Assembly (NCBI GenBank): GCA_027451985.1
Contig: DAIDHS010000001.1
Coordinates: 1-64,000 of the forward strand
Reading direction: 5' to 3'
Length of the DNA: 64,000 nucleotides
Source of the DNA: Elusimicrobiota bacterium
GTDB taxonomy: Bacteria; Elusimicrobiota; Elusimicrobia; UBA1565; UBA9628
The position numbers and the translations under genes were made by a program. Shown here piece by piece: positions 50,662-61,056 of this stretch; the first letter of the stretch is position 1; every line of letters begins with the position of its first letter. The notes beneath the pieces were generated by a model. It did not search any database, was not told the origin of the DNA, and saw only the letters and a program-made list of their open reading frames with translations.

Positions 50662-52346
50662 CGGCTGCGCAAGGGCGACGGGAGAATCGGCGGCCGCCGG
50701 CGGTTCTCCGGAAGCCTCTGCAGCTCAATTTCAGAGACGAGCACGCTGGGCGCGATTTGGCTCACCGGCACTTCGCCCGATTCGGCGCCGCAGAAATAGG
50801 CGTTGAAGAGCGTTTCGTCGTTTCCGGCCGCGACGATGCGGTTCAGGACGTCAAGCGGCGTGCCTACCATGGCCACCCCGCGCACTAAAGTCGCCTTCCC
50901 GGTCCGGGCGTCGATGCGGTAGACCCTCTTGGGCCGAATCTCCAGAGTCTGCGCCGCGCTGATGGAGTTGACGTTGTCGCCGCCGAAGGCGCCGACGAGC
51001 AAAAAACCATAAGGTTTGCCGCTGCGGCGGATGAGCGCGAGCAGGCGCTTTTTTAATCTGTCCAGGGGCACGGGATCCGCAGCCTTGATGATGAGGTTTG
51101 ACATGCGCCCGATGGGGCGCAGGGCGGCGTTCGCGCGGCCGTGGCCGTTGGAATTGGGGAATCCTTTGACCGGCCAGCGCGACATCAGGAAATTGCGCAG
51201 AATGCCGTGATCGACCAAGACCACGCGCTGTGCCGGCACGCCTTCGGCGTCGTAGCGGTAAAAACCGTGCGTGTCCTGCCCATCGTATTCGGCTAGAGTC
51301 GGATCGTCGACGACGCTCAGAAACGAGGGGATGACCTGCCGACCCACCATGTCCTTGAAAATTTGGTTCTGGCGCGGATCGCGTTGCCGTTCGCCTTCGA
51401 GCTTGTGGCCGATGGCCTCGTGGAAGAGCACGCCCGTAAATTCCGGATCCAGGATGGCGGGGGCCGTCATGGGCGGCTGGATGGGGGCGGCGCGCTCGGC
51501 CTCTAAGTTGCGCGCGAGTTCTTCCGCCGCAGCTTCTAGGGTCTTGAGCGGCGGGAACTTGGAGAACGAGGGCGCGACCCAGGTCCGGCTCTGCTCAAGG
51601 GCCATGCCGTCTTGCGCCCGCGTGCGGGCGCTGAGCTCCAAAACATCCGGATCGCTTTGGAAAGGGCTGGCGATTTCGGTTCCCTCGCTGGTCAAAAGCC
51701 GTCGCCGCGCCCAGTCCAGCTCGATCCAGGCCTGCGAATCGTAGACGTCCGGATAGCTCTTGAAGACGGCGCTTAATTTTTCGGTCAGGCTCTCCGCCGC
51801 GGCTTTGTCGAAATCGGGCGGAACCTGAGGGATGTCGGCGGCGGTGGCCGTCTCGGTTGAGAAATCGTCCGGGCGATCAGGATCGAATCGCGTGACGTCT
51901 TCGGCCTTCTTGGCCAGGTATCCAGCGATGGCCTCCTTGTAGCCTGCGTCGGTCATGCGCCACAAGTCCTCGCGCAGGATGAGAGGATCGTCCTGCGCCG
52001 GGCCGCTGACGCCCTCAAACGAAAGATTCGTGTTGTCCAAGCGCCGGCTGCCGTAGCGCACCTCGACATAGAGGGTGCTTGATTGGCGCTCGTCTTTCTC
52101 GGTCAGGGCGCCGAAGGAGCTGGAGACCTCGAAATTCAAGTCGGAGACGAGACGGTAGGCGATGAAATAAGGCGCGGAAAATGAGCCCTCGCGGATATCT
52201 GCGAGGGAACGGGTCATCTCCGTTTTCATCGCTCCAAAGACGTCCTGATCGGTGAGCGGGAAAGCCGCCGCGCTGGCCGGAGAGAGCGAGGCGAAAAGGA
52301 GGAGAGCGCAGAGCCCGGCGTCAATGCGCGGCCGGGATGATCTCAT
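50658..52346 (-). CDS. Exported TldD-family metalloprotease, active-site motif intact
   Basis: A 562-residue protein with a signal peptide (residues 1-27, SPASAAA). The metal site HEAIGH (H309, E310, H314) in LFHEAIGHKLEGE is intact. Later blocks are YRYDAEGVPAQRVVLVDHGILRN, FPNSNGHGRAN, and DRIVAAGNDETLFN-like segments. TldD enzymes, with TldE, cut peptides or trim modified peptides in the cytosol; this one carries an export signal. Its partner is probably the motif-less paralogue at 47417. ATG 52346 overlaps the O-antigen-ligase gene by 26 bases. Confidence 0.83.
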   Translation of the reverse strand: MRSSRPRIDAGLCALLLFASLSPASAAAFPLTDQDVFGAMKTEMTRSLADIREGSFSAPYFIAYRLVSDLNFEVSSSFGALTEKDERQSSTLYVEVRYGSRRLDNTNLSFEGVSGPAQDDPLILREDLWRMTDAGYKEAIAGYLAKKAEDVTRFDPDRPDDFSTETATAADIPQVPPDFDKAAAESLTEKLSAVFKSYPDVYDSQAWIELDWARRRLLTSEGTEIASPFQSDPDVLELSARTRAQDGMALEQSRTWVAPSFSKFPPLKTLEAAAEELARNLEAERAAPIQPPMTAPAILDPEFTGVLFHEAIGHKLEGERQRDPRQNQIFKDMVGRQVIPSFLSVVDDPTLAEYDGQDTHGFYRYDAEGVPAQRVVLVDHGILRNFLMSRWPVKGFPNSNGHGRANAALRPIGRMSNLIIKAADPVPLDRLKKRLLALIRRSGKPYGFLLVGAFGGDNVNSISAAQTLEIRPKRVYRIDARTGKATLVRGVAMVGTPLDVLNRIVAAGNDETLFNAYFCGAESGEVPVSQIAPSVLVSEIELQRLPENRRRPPILPSPLRSR

Positions 52347-54930
52347 AGCCGGTGTAGGGCAAGGAGTCGGGAGTGGCCGACGTCGGGGGTGGCGCGCGGC
52401 GCAGGCGGCCTTCGGCCTTGGCCTTGCTGTAAACGAGCGAGAGGCCGTGCTCGGCCGGAGCCAGGGCCGGATCCTTCTTGTTCGGATCGAGCTTGATGGC
52501 TTTAAGGTAAGCGTATTCGGCCTCTGAGAGCTTGCCGAGCATGTAATCGGCATCGCCCAAGCCCGTAAAGGCCGCGACGCACGATGGGTCTTCGGCGTAG
52601 TTTTCGTGCCGGTGAACGGGATAGGGGATTCCAGGCACGTTGAAATAGTCCTGATAGGAGAGGATGGTTTTGCGCAGCCATTTATTTTCGATGAGGGACT
52701 GCGCCACTTGTTCTTTAGGAGCCAGCAGAAAATCCTTGTAAACGTTGGCGGCTGCTTGGTAATTCTTTTCCATCATGTCGATTTGGCCCATGCGCAGGAA
52801 ATTCGGGCCATAAACCGGATCAAGCCCCTCATAAATGCGGTAGCGGGTCATCGCCAAGTCCAGGTACTTCCGGACTTCCTCGGGATGGCCGTGGGTGGCG
52901 GCCCACTGCGCTCGCTTGAAGTAGAGGTTGCCGACCTGGTAGTGCATCTGCACGTAGTTGGGCGCCTGCTTTCTCACCTCGTCGTAGGCGGCCAAGGCCC
53001 GCTCGAAGTCGTCCCGCGGGACGTTGTTCGTGTCTCCCCAGGTCGGGTTGTAGACCTTGTTCATGTCGAAGCGGTCGTTGAAGACGTTGCCTAGGAAGTA
53101 CATCGACATGACGAAATTCGGATCGAGCCGGTGCGCCTCGTAATACTCGTGGATGGCCGCGTCCCAATGCTGCTCCTTGGAGAGGAAAATGGCCATGTTG
53201 TGGTGGATGTCGGCTTCGAAGAGCCCCCAAAAGTGGTAGAGGGGAAAGAGGCAAAGAACTATGATGGTGGGGGTCAGGGGATTCTGGGCCAGCAGGATGA
53301 GCCGGAAGAACTTCCAGCCCAAGTATCCTATGCAGGCCAGGAGCACGCCCCAGGACAGAAACCACTGCAAGGTTTCTCCGGCCATGTTGAGCGCGGAGGC
53401 GGGGCCCTGCAGAACGTTGAACTGGGTGATGATGAGGAAGGAGACGTAAACGATGCCTCCGAAGGCAGCGATGCGCGCCGGCCAGATGAGGAATTCGGAG
53501 AGGGTTTCCCAAACCGTCGGGGCCTGCTCTTCGGACGCGGCTTTGACTTTCGGGCTCTGCGCCTCCCGCAGGCCGTGGAGCTCGTAGAGGCCGTGGCCGC
53601 GGGCAAGGTTCACAATCATGCCGGAGAGAAGCCCCAGGTAGACGCCGGAGGAAACAAAGCGCATGCTGACGTCAAAAAAATTGTGCCCAAGCATGCCCAA
53701 AAAGGCGACCAGGTAGCCCATCAAATCGTAGGTGCGCGGCGGCGGCCGCCCATCCTTTAGCGTCAAGGTCGTGGTCAACTGTCCTAGGGCCCTGAAGCCG
53801 ATGAAGAGGGAACTCGCGATGAGCCAGATGAAGATGCCGAAACCTATGATTCCATTGTCGAAGAGCTGCTCCAGATACTCGTCCTCGGAGTGGTCGGTCT
53901 CCGTATTGTGTTTGCCTTCGATGTGAAAGATCGGCGGCCTTCGGAAAGCGGGATAAATGGGCGGGAAGCTGCCGATCCCGGTGCCGATCCAGGGCTGGGT
54001 CATGATCATCTCCCAGGTTCCTTCCCACGTGAAAAGGCGGAAGTTAGCCGAGACGATGCGCGCGTCCAAGTCCTTGATGGTGTAAGCGACCAAGCCCAGC
54101 ACGCCGAAGACGACGACCCCCAGAATGGGCTTCTTGTATCGCGCCACCCTTTCCTTGAAATAGGTGAAGGCGATGACGCCGAAGAAGAAAACCACACCCG
54201 CGAAGCCCAGCCAGGCGCCCTTGGTGTTGGTGGCGAACAGATCGATGAGCAGCATCGCCATGAGCGGCAGAAGGCTTTTGCGCTTGGTCTTCAGGTACTG
54301 GGTAAAGAGGATGGGGAAAATGATGACCAGGAAGTCGGCGAAGAAGTTGGGGTTCCCGTAGGTGGAGAAGATGCGTGTGCCGAAGGCTCCCCTCCAGACG
54401 AACGGATCGATGCCCTTGCCGATGCCTGGAGGGAAGAAGTTTACGTCGATGAACTGCCAGAACCCGTAGCCGATGGCGACCCAGGCCGTCCAGATGAGGA
54501 CGCGGGTCAGCCACTCGGTGCTGTCGTAGTCGAACTCGTAGATGACGACAAAGGCGGCCAGCATGAAGAAGACCTGGCGGATGAAGAAATCCGTGCTCGC
54601 CATGTGGTAGGGAGCGTGGAGGTAGGAAAAGATGCCGTCGGCGAGATAGGCTATGAATGGCAGGAGACAAATGATGTCTTCCTTGCTGAGGGCCGAGAAG
54701 CCCGTTTCCGTGAGACGGATGAGCCACAGGGCCAGCAGGGCGACGCCGCCCATCTGCATGATGGTGATTTTGACTTGGGCGGAGTCGTAGGTGCGCAGGT
54801 AGAAAAGGGATGATATAAGGAAGTAAAGGATGGGAAGCCAGAAGATGATGGCCTTATGGGCGAAGAATTCGGCGGTGGGCTTGAGCGTGCCCGGCCTGCG
54901 GCCCTTGTCGCTCTTCGAGTGAACGGCCAT
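52321..54930 (-). CDS. O-antigen ligase/polymerase-like membrane protein with TPR repeats
   Basis: An 869-residue protein with about twelve membrane helices in the first 560 residues. The Wzy_C-like region around residues 200-400 includes GTRIFSTYGNPNFFADFLVIIFP and GTGIGSFPPIYPAFR with a large periplasmic loop, as in WaaL/Wzy proteins. The C-terminal 300 residues hold several TPR-like repeats (AAIHEYYEAHRLDPNF, YVQMHYQVGNLYFKRAQWA, SEAEYAYLKAIKLDPN). It probably links or polymerises glycan units in the periplasm. It is the first gene of the operon that contains the exported TldD pair. Confidence 0.82.
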   Translation of the reverse strand: MAVHSKSDKGRRPGTLKPTAEFFAHKAIIFWLPILYFLISSLFYLRTYDSAQVKITIMQMGGVALLALWLIRLTETGFSALSKEDIICLLPFIAYLADGIFSYLHAPYHMASTDFFIRQVFFMLAAFVVIYEFDYDSTEWLTRVLIWTAWVAIGYGFWQFIDVNFFPPGIGKGIDPFVWRGAFGTRIFSTYGNPNFFADFLVIIFPILFTQYLKTKRKSLLPLMAMLLIDLFATNTKGAWLGFAGVVFFFGVIAFTYFKERVARYKKPILGVVVFGVLGLVAYTIKDLDARIVSANFRLFTWEGTWEMIMTQPWIGTGIGSFPPIYPAFRRPPIFHIEGKHNTETDHSEDEYLEQLFDNGIIGFGIFIWLIASSLFIGFRALGQLTTTLTLKDGRPPPRTYDLMGYLVAFLGMLGHNFFDVSMRFVSSGVYLGLLSGMIVNLARGHGLYELHGLREAQSPKVKAASEEQAPTVWETLSEFLIWPARIAAFGGIVYVSFLIITQFNVLQGPASALNMAGETLQWFLSWGVLLACIGYLGWKFFRLILLAQNPLTPTIIVLCLFPLYHFWGLFEADIHHNMAIFLSKEQHWDAAIHEYYEAHRLDPNFVMSMYFLGNVFNDRFDMNKVYNPTWGDTNNVPRDDFERALAAYDEVRKQAPNYVQMHYQVGNLYFKRAQWAATHGHPEEVRKYLDLAMTRYRIYEGLDPVYGPNFLRMGQIDMMEKNYQAAANVYKDFLLAPKEQVAQSLIENKWLRKTILSYQDYFNVPGIPYPVHRHENYAEDPSCVAAFTGLGDADYMLGKLSEAEYAYLKAIKLDPNKKDPALAPAEHGLSLVYSKAKAEGRLRRAPPPTSATPDSLPYTGYEIIPAAH

Positions 54931-55026
54931 CGTGGAAAATCTAGCTTTTAGAAGCCGATATAATCAAGCGATACGACATTTGCCGCACCCTGGCGAATAG
55001 GCTAGAATTCCTGTGGTAAAATCGGG
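54931..55026. promoter_or_regulatory. Divergent intergenic region with a promoter for 55027
   Basis: A 96-base gap between the operon start (minus) and the membrane glycosyltransferase (plus). TTGCCG at 54980-54985, a 17-base spacer and TAGAAT at 55003-55008 form a plausible plus-strand promoter. The minus-strand promoter for the six-gene operon must also lie here, but I see no clear match. Confidence 0.45.
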
Positions 55027-56703
55027 ATGAAAAACGGGCGGATTTCGTTTGCGGCGCGGGTCCTCGCCGCCGTGTTCGCGGTCGCCGTGGCCCTGCGCCT
55101 GGCCGGCATCATGTGGGGCTTGCCCGACACCTTCAACGGGGACGAGCCTCACCTGGTCAACCTGGCCTTGTCTTTCGGGAGCGGCAGCCTGCGCCCTTAC
55201 GCCTTCAAGTACCCGACGTTGTGGCCCTACATCCTTTTTTTCTGCTACGGAGTTTATTTTCTGGTTTGGTCGCGGCTCGGCCTGCGCCACGGCGTCGAGG
55301 CCTTCGCCGGCCTTTACGCCTGGCATCCCACGGGCTTCTACCTGATCGGGCGGCTGCTCTCCGCCGCGTTCGGGCTTTCGGCCGCGCTGGTTTTCTGGGT
55401 GCTGGAAAAAGAGATGGGCGGGCCGCAGCGCCGGCCATGGGGAACCATCCTCCTGCTGTTTTCTCCGGTCATTCTCAACCTTTCGCATTCCTGCAAGCCG
55501 GACTGCCTGATGTTTTTCTTCGCGGCACTGGCGTGGCTCTTTGCCGTGAGAATCTATCGGGGCGGTCGGCGGCGCGATCATTGGCTCTGCGGCGCCTTCT
55601 TCGGGCTGGCGTTTTCAAGCCAGTACACGGTTCTGCCCGCGGCGCTGGCTCTGCCGCTGGCGCATTTGCTGTCCCGACGCCGGCAGCCGCTGCGGAATCT
55701 CATTGAGGGCATCGTCTGTATTCCCGCCGCGTTTCTTGCTGGATCGCCCTATGCCCTTCTGGACTATGCCAATTTCAGGAAATGGACCAGCATGTACGGA
55801 TCCAAGGAGCTGGCGCTGCGGGGAGCATGGAGCCGGCTGGCTATCTTGAAGACTGTCTGCGGCAATGTCTGGCATTTCGCCGGACCGGGTTTTCTTGTCG
55901 GCATTGCTTTGCTGGCCGGCCTCGTCCTTATCGGCCGCAGGGAATGGAAGCTTGCCGTCGTTCTAGTCCTGCCCGTTCTGGCCTACATCCCATTTCTGAT
56001 CAACAACCCCGATGGAGGCTGGCAACGCTATCTGCTGGGCATTTTCCCGGCGCTGGCCTTCATAGCCTCCGCCGGCTTCGAGGGGCTGGCTGAGGTTTTG
56101 CCATCGTGGTTGGTCTCGTTGGTTTTCATCGCCGCGCTATTCCCGGGCGCGGCCCGCTGCGCCGCCATGGACAGGACAATGCGGCTCCCGGACACGCGCC
56201 AGCAATCCCAGGCCTGGATCGACGCAAACATCCCCGCGGGCGCCGTCTTCCTGTTGGATGAAGCCGATGACTCCCCGCGCCTGGTCATGGCCAAGCGCGA
56301 AGCGGAGGAGCTCGCCCAACGCACCAAGGCGAACGGCTCTCCGCGCTGGCGCCTTTATCGCGCGATGGCGGACTATCATCCTGGCGGAGGCTACTGGATT
56401 TACCGGATCAAGCGCTCGGCCGCCTCTTTAGGCACCTACCCCATGCAGGTGGCCTTAAGCCAGGCCGATGATCCGATTTTGGACGTGAGCGGCGGCCTTA
56501 AGGCCGCACGCATGGCCGGCGTCGGCTACGTGGTGACCTCCAGCATGGGCGCGACTCCGGAGCGCTCGCCGGATTTAACGGCATTCTTCCGGCAATTGAA
56601 GACGCAAGCGACGCTGGAGGCGAGCTTCGACCCTGTGCCCGGCCGGGTCGCCGGCCCGGTTTTAAAAGTCTACCGCCTCGGGACGACGCCTAAAAAACGA
56701 TGA
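55027..56703 (+). CDS. GT39-like membrane glycosyltransferase
   Basis: A 558-residue protein with about eleven helices. After the first helix lies FNGDEPHLVNLALSFGSG, whose Asp-Glu pair occupies the catalytic position of GT-C enzymes. Then come a conserved PTLWPYILFFCYG and the large periplasmic C-terminal domain. It is similar to the next protein (LCGAFFGLAFSSQYT against LCGLAVGMASGTEFS), so the two are paralogues. Stop and next start overlap by 4 bases. Confidence 0.75.
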   Translation: MKNGRISFAARVLAAVFAVAVALRLAGIMWGLPDTFNGDEPHLVNLALSFGSGSLRPYAFKYPTLWPYILFFCYGVYFLVWSRLGLRHGVEAFAGLYAWHPTGFYLIGRLLSAAFGLSAALVFWVLEKEMGGPQRRPWGTILLLFSPVILNLSHSCKPDCLMFFFAALAWLFAVRIYRGGRRRDHWLCGAFFGLAFSSQYTVLPAALALPLAHLLSRRRQPLRNLIEGIVCIPAAFLAGSPYALLDYANFRKWTSMYGSKELALRGAWSRLAILKTVCGNVWHFAGPGFLVGIALLAGLVLIGRREWKLAVVLVLPVLAYIPFLINNPDGGWQRYLLGIFPALAFIASAGFEGLAEVLPSWLVSLVFIAALFPGAARCAAMDRTMRLPDTRQQSQAWIDANIPAGAVFLLDEADDSPRLVMAKREAEELAQRTKANGSPRWRLYRAMADYHPGGGYWIYRIKRSAASLGTYPMQVALSQADDPILDVSGGLKAARMAGVGYVVTSSMGATPERSPDLTAFFRQLKTQATLEASFDPVPGRVAGPVLKVYRLGTTPKKR

Positions 56704-58481
56704 AGGCCGACGCGTCCGAAACGCGGCGCCGGGAGGCGGGGGGGCGGTTCGTTGCCCTGGGCGCCGGTTTATTTTTCGCCCTTTGGGGCATTCGCTGGGG
56801 CCTGCCGGCGCGCACGAACGCGAGCAGAGCTTTCCCGGGAGCCTCGACGTCTTCGCCGGAGTTCATCCAAGACCTGACGAAATCGTGGAAGCATCTTTAC
56901 AAGAACATCTGGCTTTCCCACAAGGATATGGCCAGGCAAGAGCCCGTCACCTACGTGAAGGGCGTGGCCGTGATTCCTCCGGGATGGACTTATCCGCCGC
57001 CGGAGCTTCTGGATTCCTACCGCTCTTTTTTGCTCCAGTCGGAGGATCCCGACGAAAAAAAATCCTTCATCATCCTCTCGCAGATGCGGCCTTGGAAACT
57101 CGATTTCGAGCCGCTCTATGTTGTCTATGGCGGAGCGTTCATCTACCCGTTGGGCGCCTTCTTGGTCGCGGCCTCGTTGGTAAAGGCGGCTCATCTCGTT
57201 CACGGGCTGTCCTACTATCTTGCGCATCCCGGCGAGATGGCCCGGCTTTATCTTTGCGGCAGGATGTTCATGGCCGTTTTCCAACTGCTGACGATCTGGA
57301 TGCTCTACGACATCGGCTGTCTGCTGTCCGGATGGAAAACCGGACTGCTGGCGTCCATCTTGTTCATTTTAACCCCTGCCGTCGCCGTGCATTCTCATAT
57401 TCTTAAGCCGCATCCTTGCGCCGCTTTTTGGTGCTTGGCCGCCCTGCGCTACGGGCTGGCCGCGCTGCGCGGCGGCTCACGGCGGGATTATTGGCTCTGC
57501 GGCTTGGCGGTGGGAATGGCCTCCGGCACCGAGTTTTCCATGGCCTGCTTCGCCGTGGTTCCAGTGTTGGCTTGGTTGATGGGCGGCGGCGGGCGGGATG
57601 CCGATGGGCGGCGCCGCGAGTTTTTTTGGATGTGCGAGGCGGTTTTCGGCGCCGCGCTCCTTTGCCTGGCGGCGAACCCGTACCTCTTGCTGGCTTATCG
57701 GGATTTCGCCTGGGAGCTCACGATTTACGTCGGACATGGAACGGCCGGATTCGCTTCCTCCTTGGCGGCCGTGGCGCGCGGTTGGGTGTCCGGTTTAGGC
57801 GACGCTTTAAGCCTCGTCATGGCCGGCGCGGTCGCCGCCGCGCTGATCAAGGGCGGCAAAGAGCGCCGGTTCGTGGTGCTCTCAAGCGCGGCCGTTTTTT
57901 TATCTTTGTGGATCGCCTTCACCAAACTTTGGGGCTTTGCCGACAGCCCGTTCGTGTTGCGCTATTACTATGCGCTCATCGGGCCGATGTGCGTGCTGGC
58001 GGCCGACTGGCTAGCCAACGATCTGCCTTCGGCGGCCGGGCTGGCCTTGATGGGAATCATTTTGCTGGAGAGCGGAGCCCACAGCCTGGTCTATTATAAG
58101 AACATGGCTCTGGATTCTGGGCCGTCCTCCACGCGCCTGTCGGCCGCGACCTGGATGAAGAGCCACGTGCCCAGGGGCGCGAGCGTGGGCCTGCTTAATT
58201 ATCCTGAACCAGCCCACACGCCGCCTTTCCCGTACTCGCGCTATCGCCTCGTTATTTTCAACAAGCCCTCTGCGCTTTCTTTGCACGAGGCGCCGCGCTA
58301 CGTGGTGCTGGACGAGGAGGGGCGGGCGTCTATGAGGCCGTGGCTGACCGGACGCTACATGGAAATCAAGGCGTTTGCGCCGTGGAGCATCCTCGGGTTC
58401 AAGGCCGACGACGCCTCTTTCTACGCCAACACGGGGATATATGTCTACCGAAAGTCGCCGGCCTCCCCGCGAAAATCCTGA
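56700..58481 (+). CDS. GT39-like membrane glycosyltransferase, paralogue of 55027
   Basis: A 593-residue protein with about eleven helices. The N-terminal periplasmic loop is longer (about 130 residues before the second helix) and carries Glu/Asp residues, but no clean DE pair as in its neighbour. PHPCAAFWCLAALRYGLAAL and LCGLAVGMASGTEFSMACF are shared with the previous gene. It probably transfers a different sugar to the same acceptor. The stop overlaps the methyltransferase start by one base (TGATG). Confidence 0.7.
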   Translation: MKADASETRRREAGGRFVALGAGLFFALWGIRWGLPARTNASRAFPGASTSSPEFIQDLTKSWKHLYKNIWLSHKDMARQEPVTYVKGVAVIPPGWTYPPPELLDSYRSFLLQSEDPDEKKSFIILSQMRPWKLDFEPLYVVYGGAFIYPLGAFLVAASLVKAAHLVHGLSYYLAHPGEMARLYLCGRMFMAVFQLLTIWMLYDIGCLLSGWKTGLLASILFILTPAVAVHSHILKPHPCAAFWCLAALRYGLAALRGGSRRDYWLCGLAVGMASGTEFSMACFAVVPVLAWLMGGGGRDADGRRREFFWMCEAVFGAALLCLAANPYLLLAYRDFAWELTIYVGHGTAGFASSLAAVARGWVSGLGDALSLVMAGAVAAALIKGGKERRFVVLSSAAVFLSLWIAFTKLWGFADSPFVLRYYYALIGPMCVLAADWLANDLPSAAGLALMGIILLESGAHSLVYYKNMALDSGPSSTRLSAATWMKSHVPRGASVGLLNYPEPAHTPPFPYSRYRLVIFNKPSALSLHEAPRYVVLDEEGRASMRPWLTGRYMEIKAFAPWSILGFKADDASFYANTGIYVYRKSPASPRKS

Positions 58482-59164
58482 TGTCCTGCCAATTCGACTC
58501 CGAGCAGAACTACGACGAAGTCCTGGGCAAGGGTCTGCGCCTTTCCGGTGAAAGCAGGGAGTTCTTCATTGACGGACGGGTCCGGGATCTAGCCGACCGC
58601 ATGCCCGCGGGCTTTCGCCCGCGCCGAATTTTGGATTTCGGATGCGGTACGGGGGAGACCTGCGGCGCTCTCGCCCGGTTTTTCCCGGACGCGGACATCG
58701 TCGGGGTCGACGTCGCGGAAAAGCCTTTGGAACTGGCCAGAAAAGCCGCGCGGTCCGACCGTATCCGCTTCAGCCGTTGGGGCGGGGGCGAGGCCTTGGG
58801 CGTGTTCGATCTCTGCTACGTCAACGGAGTTTTCCACCACATCGAGCCCGGTCAGCGCAACGACATCTTGCGCGCCATCCGGGAGCGCCTCGCGCCCGGA
58901 GCCTACCTGAGTTTTTTCGAGAACAATCCTTGGAACCCGGGGACGCGCATGGTCATGCGGCGCATCGAGTTCGACCGGGGCAGCATTCCGCTTTCGCACG
59001 TGTCGGCGCACGAGCTCCTGCGCGGCGCGGGGTTCCTCACTCCGTACCCAACTAGGTTTTTATTCTACTTCCCCAGGATACTTTCGGGTCTGCGCGTTTT
59101 CGAGCCCGCGCTTGCGCGTCTGCCTTTAGGAGCGCAGTACCACATCCTCGCCGTCAATCCGTGA
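58481..59164 (+). CDS. Class I SAM-dependent methyltransferase
   Basis: A 227-residue protein with motif [39 protein letters not shown], and [19 protein letters not shown], all typical of Methyltransf_25-like enzymes. ATG 58481 is preferred to upstream in-frame codons because it directly follows the previous stop. It lies between membrane glycosyltransferases and a GT2, so a glycan or polyprenyl-linked sugar may be methylated. It converges on the next gene with an 11-base overlap. Confidence 0.84.
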   Translation: MSCQFDSEQNYDEVLGKGLRLSGESREFFIDGRVRDLADRMPAGFRPRRILDFGCGTGETCGALARFFPDADIVGVDVAEKPLELARKAARSDRIRFSRWGGGEALGVFDLCYVNGVFHHIEPGQRNDILRAIRERLAPGAYLSFFENNPWNPGTRMVMRRIEFDRGSIPLSHVSAHELLRGAGFLTPYPTRFLFYFPRILSGLRVFEPALARLPLGAQYHILAVNP

Positions 59165-59861
59165 AGAGTCCGTATCTGAGCAGGCAGTAAACGGCGCGGA
59201 AGCCGTCCTTCCATTTGATTTTTTTCCCTTCCGCATAAGTCCGGCCGGAATAGGAGACTCCGACTTCGTAGATGCGCCACCCGCCCCGCGCGGCCTTGGC
59301 GGTGAACTCCGGCTCGAAGCCGAACCGATTCTCCCGCAGGTTCATGGAGCGCAGGACTTCTTTCGTGAACGATTTGTGGCCGGACTCCATGTCCGTAAGG
59401 TTTAAGTTCAGGATTAGGTTGGTGAGAATGGTGAGGAAGCGGTTGCCGGCCATGTGCCAAAAATAGGCGGCGCGGTGCGGTCGGGCGCCGCTGAAGCGCG
59501 AGCCGTAGACCACGTCGGCTTTTCCCTCCGCGATGGGCGCCAAGATTTGCGGGTACTCCGCGGGATCGTACTCCAGATCGGCGTCCTGGATGATGAAGAC
59601 GTCCCCTGCCGCGCGCTCGAAGGCGCTGCGCAGGGCCGCGCCCTTGCCCCGGTTGCGCTGGTGGCGAATAATCGCCGCGATGCTTCGCGCGGCGGCCTCC
59701 TGCTCCAGAATCTCCCAGGTCCCGTCGGTGGAGGCGTCGTCGACCACGATGATTTCCCGGGACGTGAAGGCTTTTGGGAGCGGCGCTTTCTCCGCGGCCC
59801 GCAGCGCCTGAAGGACGGTCGCGGCCTCGTTGTAGCAAGGGATGATGATGGAAAGCTTCAT
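59154..59861 (-). CDS. Glycosyltransferase family 2 (DPM1-like)
   Basis: A 235-residue GT2 with [53 protein letters not shown] (DxD-type site), and C-terminal [18 protein letters not shown]. It closely resembles the GT2 at 44852 and is probably a polyprenyl-phosphate sugar synthase. It is followed upstream by two more GT2 genes on the same strand, so this is a three-gene run. Confidence 0.87.
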   Translation of the reverse strand: MKLSIIIPCYNEAATVLQALRAAEKAPLPKAFTSREIIVVDDASTDGTWEILEQEAAARSIAAIIRHQRNRGKGAALRSAFERAAGDVFIIQDADLEYDPAEYPQILAPIAEGKADVVYGSRFSGARPHRAAYFWHMAGNRFLTILTNLILNLNLTDMESGHKSFTKEVLRSMNLRENRFGFEPEFTAKAARGGWRIYEVGVSYSGRTYAEGKKIKWKDGFRAVYCLLRYGLFTD

Positions 59862-59880
59862 TGCCGCACGGCGGCTTTGC

Positions 59881-61056
59881 TCATGCGCCGGTCTGCCGCG
59901 TTCTTTCCCGAAGCAGGAACGCCACGCGCTCTAAGACCGCGAAAGCGACGAATTCGATGCTGATGAGGGCGAAAAGGCTTCCCGCCACGATGAAAATCCA
60001 GTTGTTCTCCGGGATGGAGCCGGTCAGCAGGTAGGAGTAAATCATGCGCCGGCTTATGACAAGGGCCAGGACCAGGCTCGTCGCGGCTAATACCAAAAGA
60101 AGCTTGGTTTTCGGGGGAGAGTCCTCTTCGTTGATGGCTCCGACGAGGGACTGCGCGGTCCAGCCGAAAGCCGCCAGGAAGGCGGCGGAGGAAAGGCACC
60201 AGCTGATGAACACGCACCGGAACAGCATCCAGTTCGCGAGGCGGTCGTTGCGCAGGTAATAAAGGAGCGGGCTTTCCGGGCCTCCCCAGGACGCGGCCAA
60301 GGCCCAGAGCGCCGCGGCGGCGAAGACGGCGGCCGCGGTGCCGAAGAAAAACCGCGGCCGGTAGGTCATCGAGGTTTCCAGGATGATGCGCAGAAAGCGC
60401 ATCCCGTCCTTGACCACGCTGAGCTTCGACTCGCCCACGCGCTCTTCGTAGGGCATGGGGATTTCCTTCAGCCTTAGGCGGGTGTCGAGGAGGGCCCGAA
60501 CGCTCATGGCGGGCGTGAAATCGAGCCCATCAGGCAGGGGGTAGAGCCGGTGTAGGGAGCTTTTGCGCAGGACGCGCATGCCGCTGGCCACGTCGGTCGC
60601 CGATGAGGAGCCGATGAAATTGACCAGGGCGCGGAAGATGCGGTTGCCCAGGACTCTCACCGCCGGCATTCGCGCGTCGGAGTGAAGGCGGGAGCCCACG
60701 GCGACGTCGAGATTTTCCTTTAGGCAAAGCGATATAAGCTCGATGAAGAAGTCGGGATCGCAGGTGCCATCGGCGTCCAGAAAGCCCAGAAGGTCGCCGC
60801 GCGCTCCGGCGAAGCCTGTTTTAATCGCGGCACCGTAGCCGCGGTTGCGGTGATGGGAGAGTACGGCCGCGCCCTTGAATTCTCGCGCGATGGCCTCGGT
60901 CTTGTCCGAGGAACCGTCGTTCACGAGAATGACCTCGACGTCCGAGATGCCCAGGCCCGCGGCCTTGATTTTCTCGGCTGCGGCCAAGCTTCGCCGGAGG
61001 ATGTCGGAAACGGACTGCTCCTCGTTGTAGGCGGGAATGACGATCGAAAAAATCAT
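59881..61056 (-). CDS. Membrane-anchored glycosyltransferase family 2
   Basis: A 391-residue protein. Residues about 1-220 are a GT2 domain ([48 protein letters not shown]). After it come four membrane helices and a basic C-terminus. This layout, catalytic domain plus four helices, is shared with bactoprenol glucosyltransferases such as GtrB. It overlaps the next GT2 gene by 4 bases. Confidence 0.85.
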   Translation of the reverse strand: MIFSIVIPAYNEEQSVSDILRRSLAAAEKIKAAGLGISDVEVILVNDGSSDKTEAIAREFKGAAVLSHHRNRGYGAAIKTGFAGARGDLLGFLDADGTCDPDFFIELISLCLKENLDVAVGSRLHSDARMPAVRVLGNRIFRALVNFIGSSSATDVASGMRVLRKSSLHRLYPLPDGLDFTPAMSVRALLDTRLRLKEIPMPYEERVGESKLSVVKDGMRFLRIILETSMTYRPRFFFGTAAAVFAAAALWALAASWGGPESPLLYYLRNDRLANWMLFRCVFISWCLSSAAFLAAFGWTAQSLVGAINEEDSPPKTKLLLVLAATSLVLALVISRRMIYSYLLTGSIPENNWIFIVAGSLFALISIEFVAFAVLERVAFLLRERTRQTGA

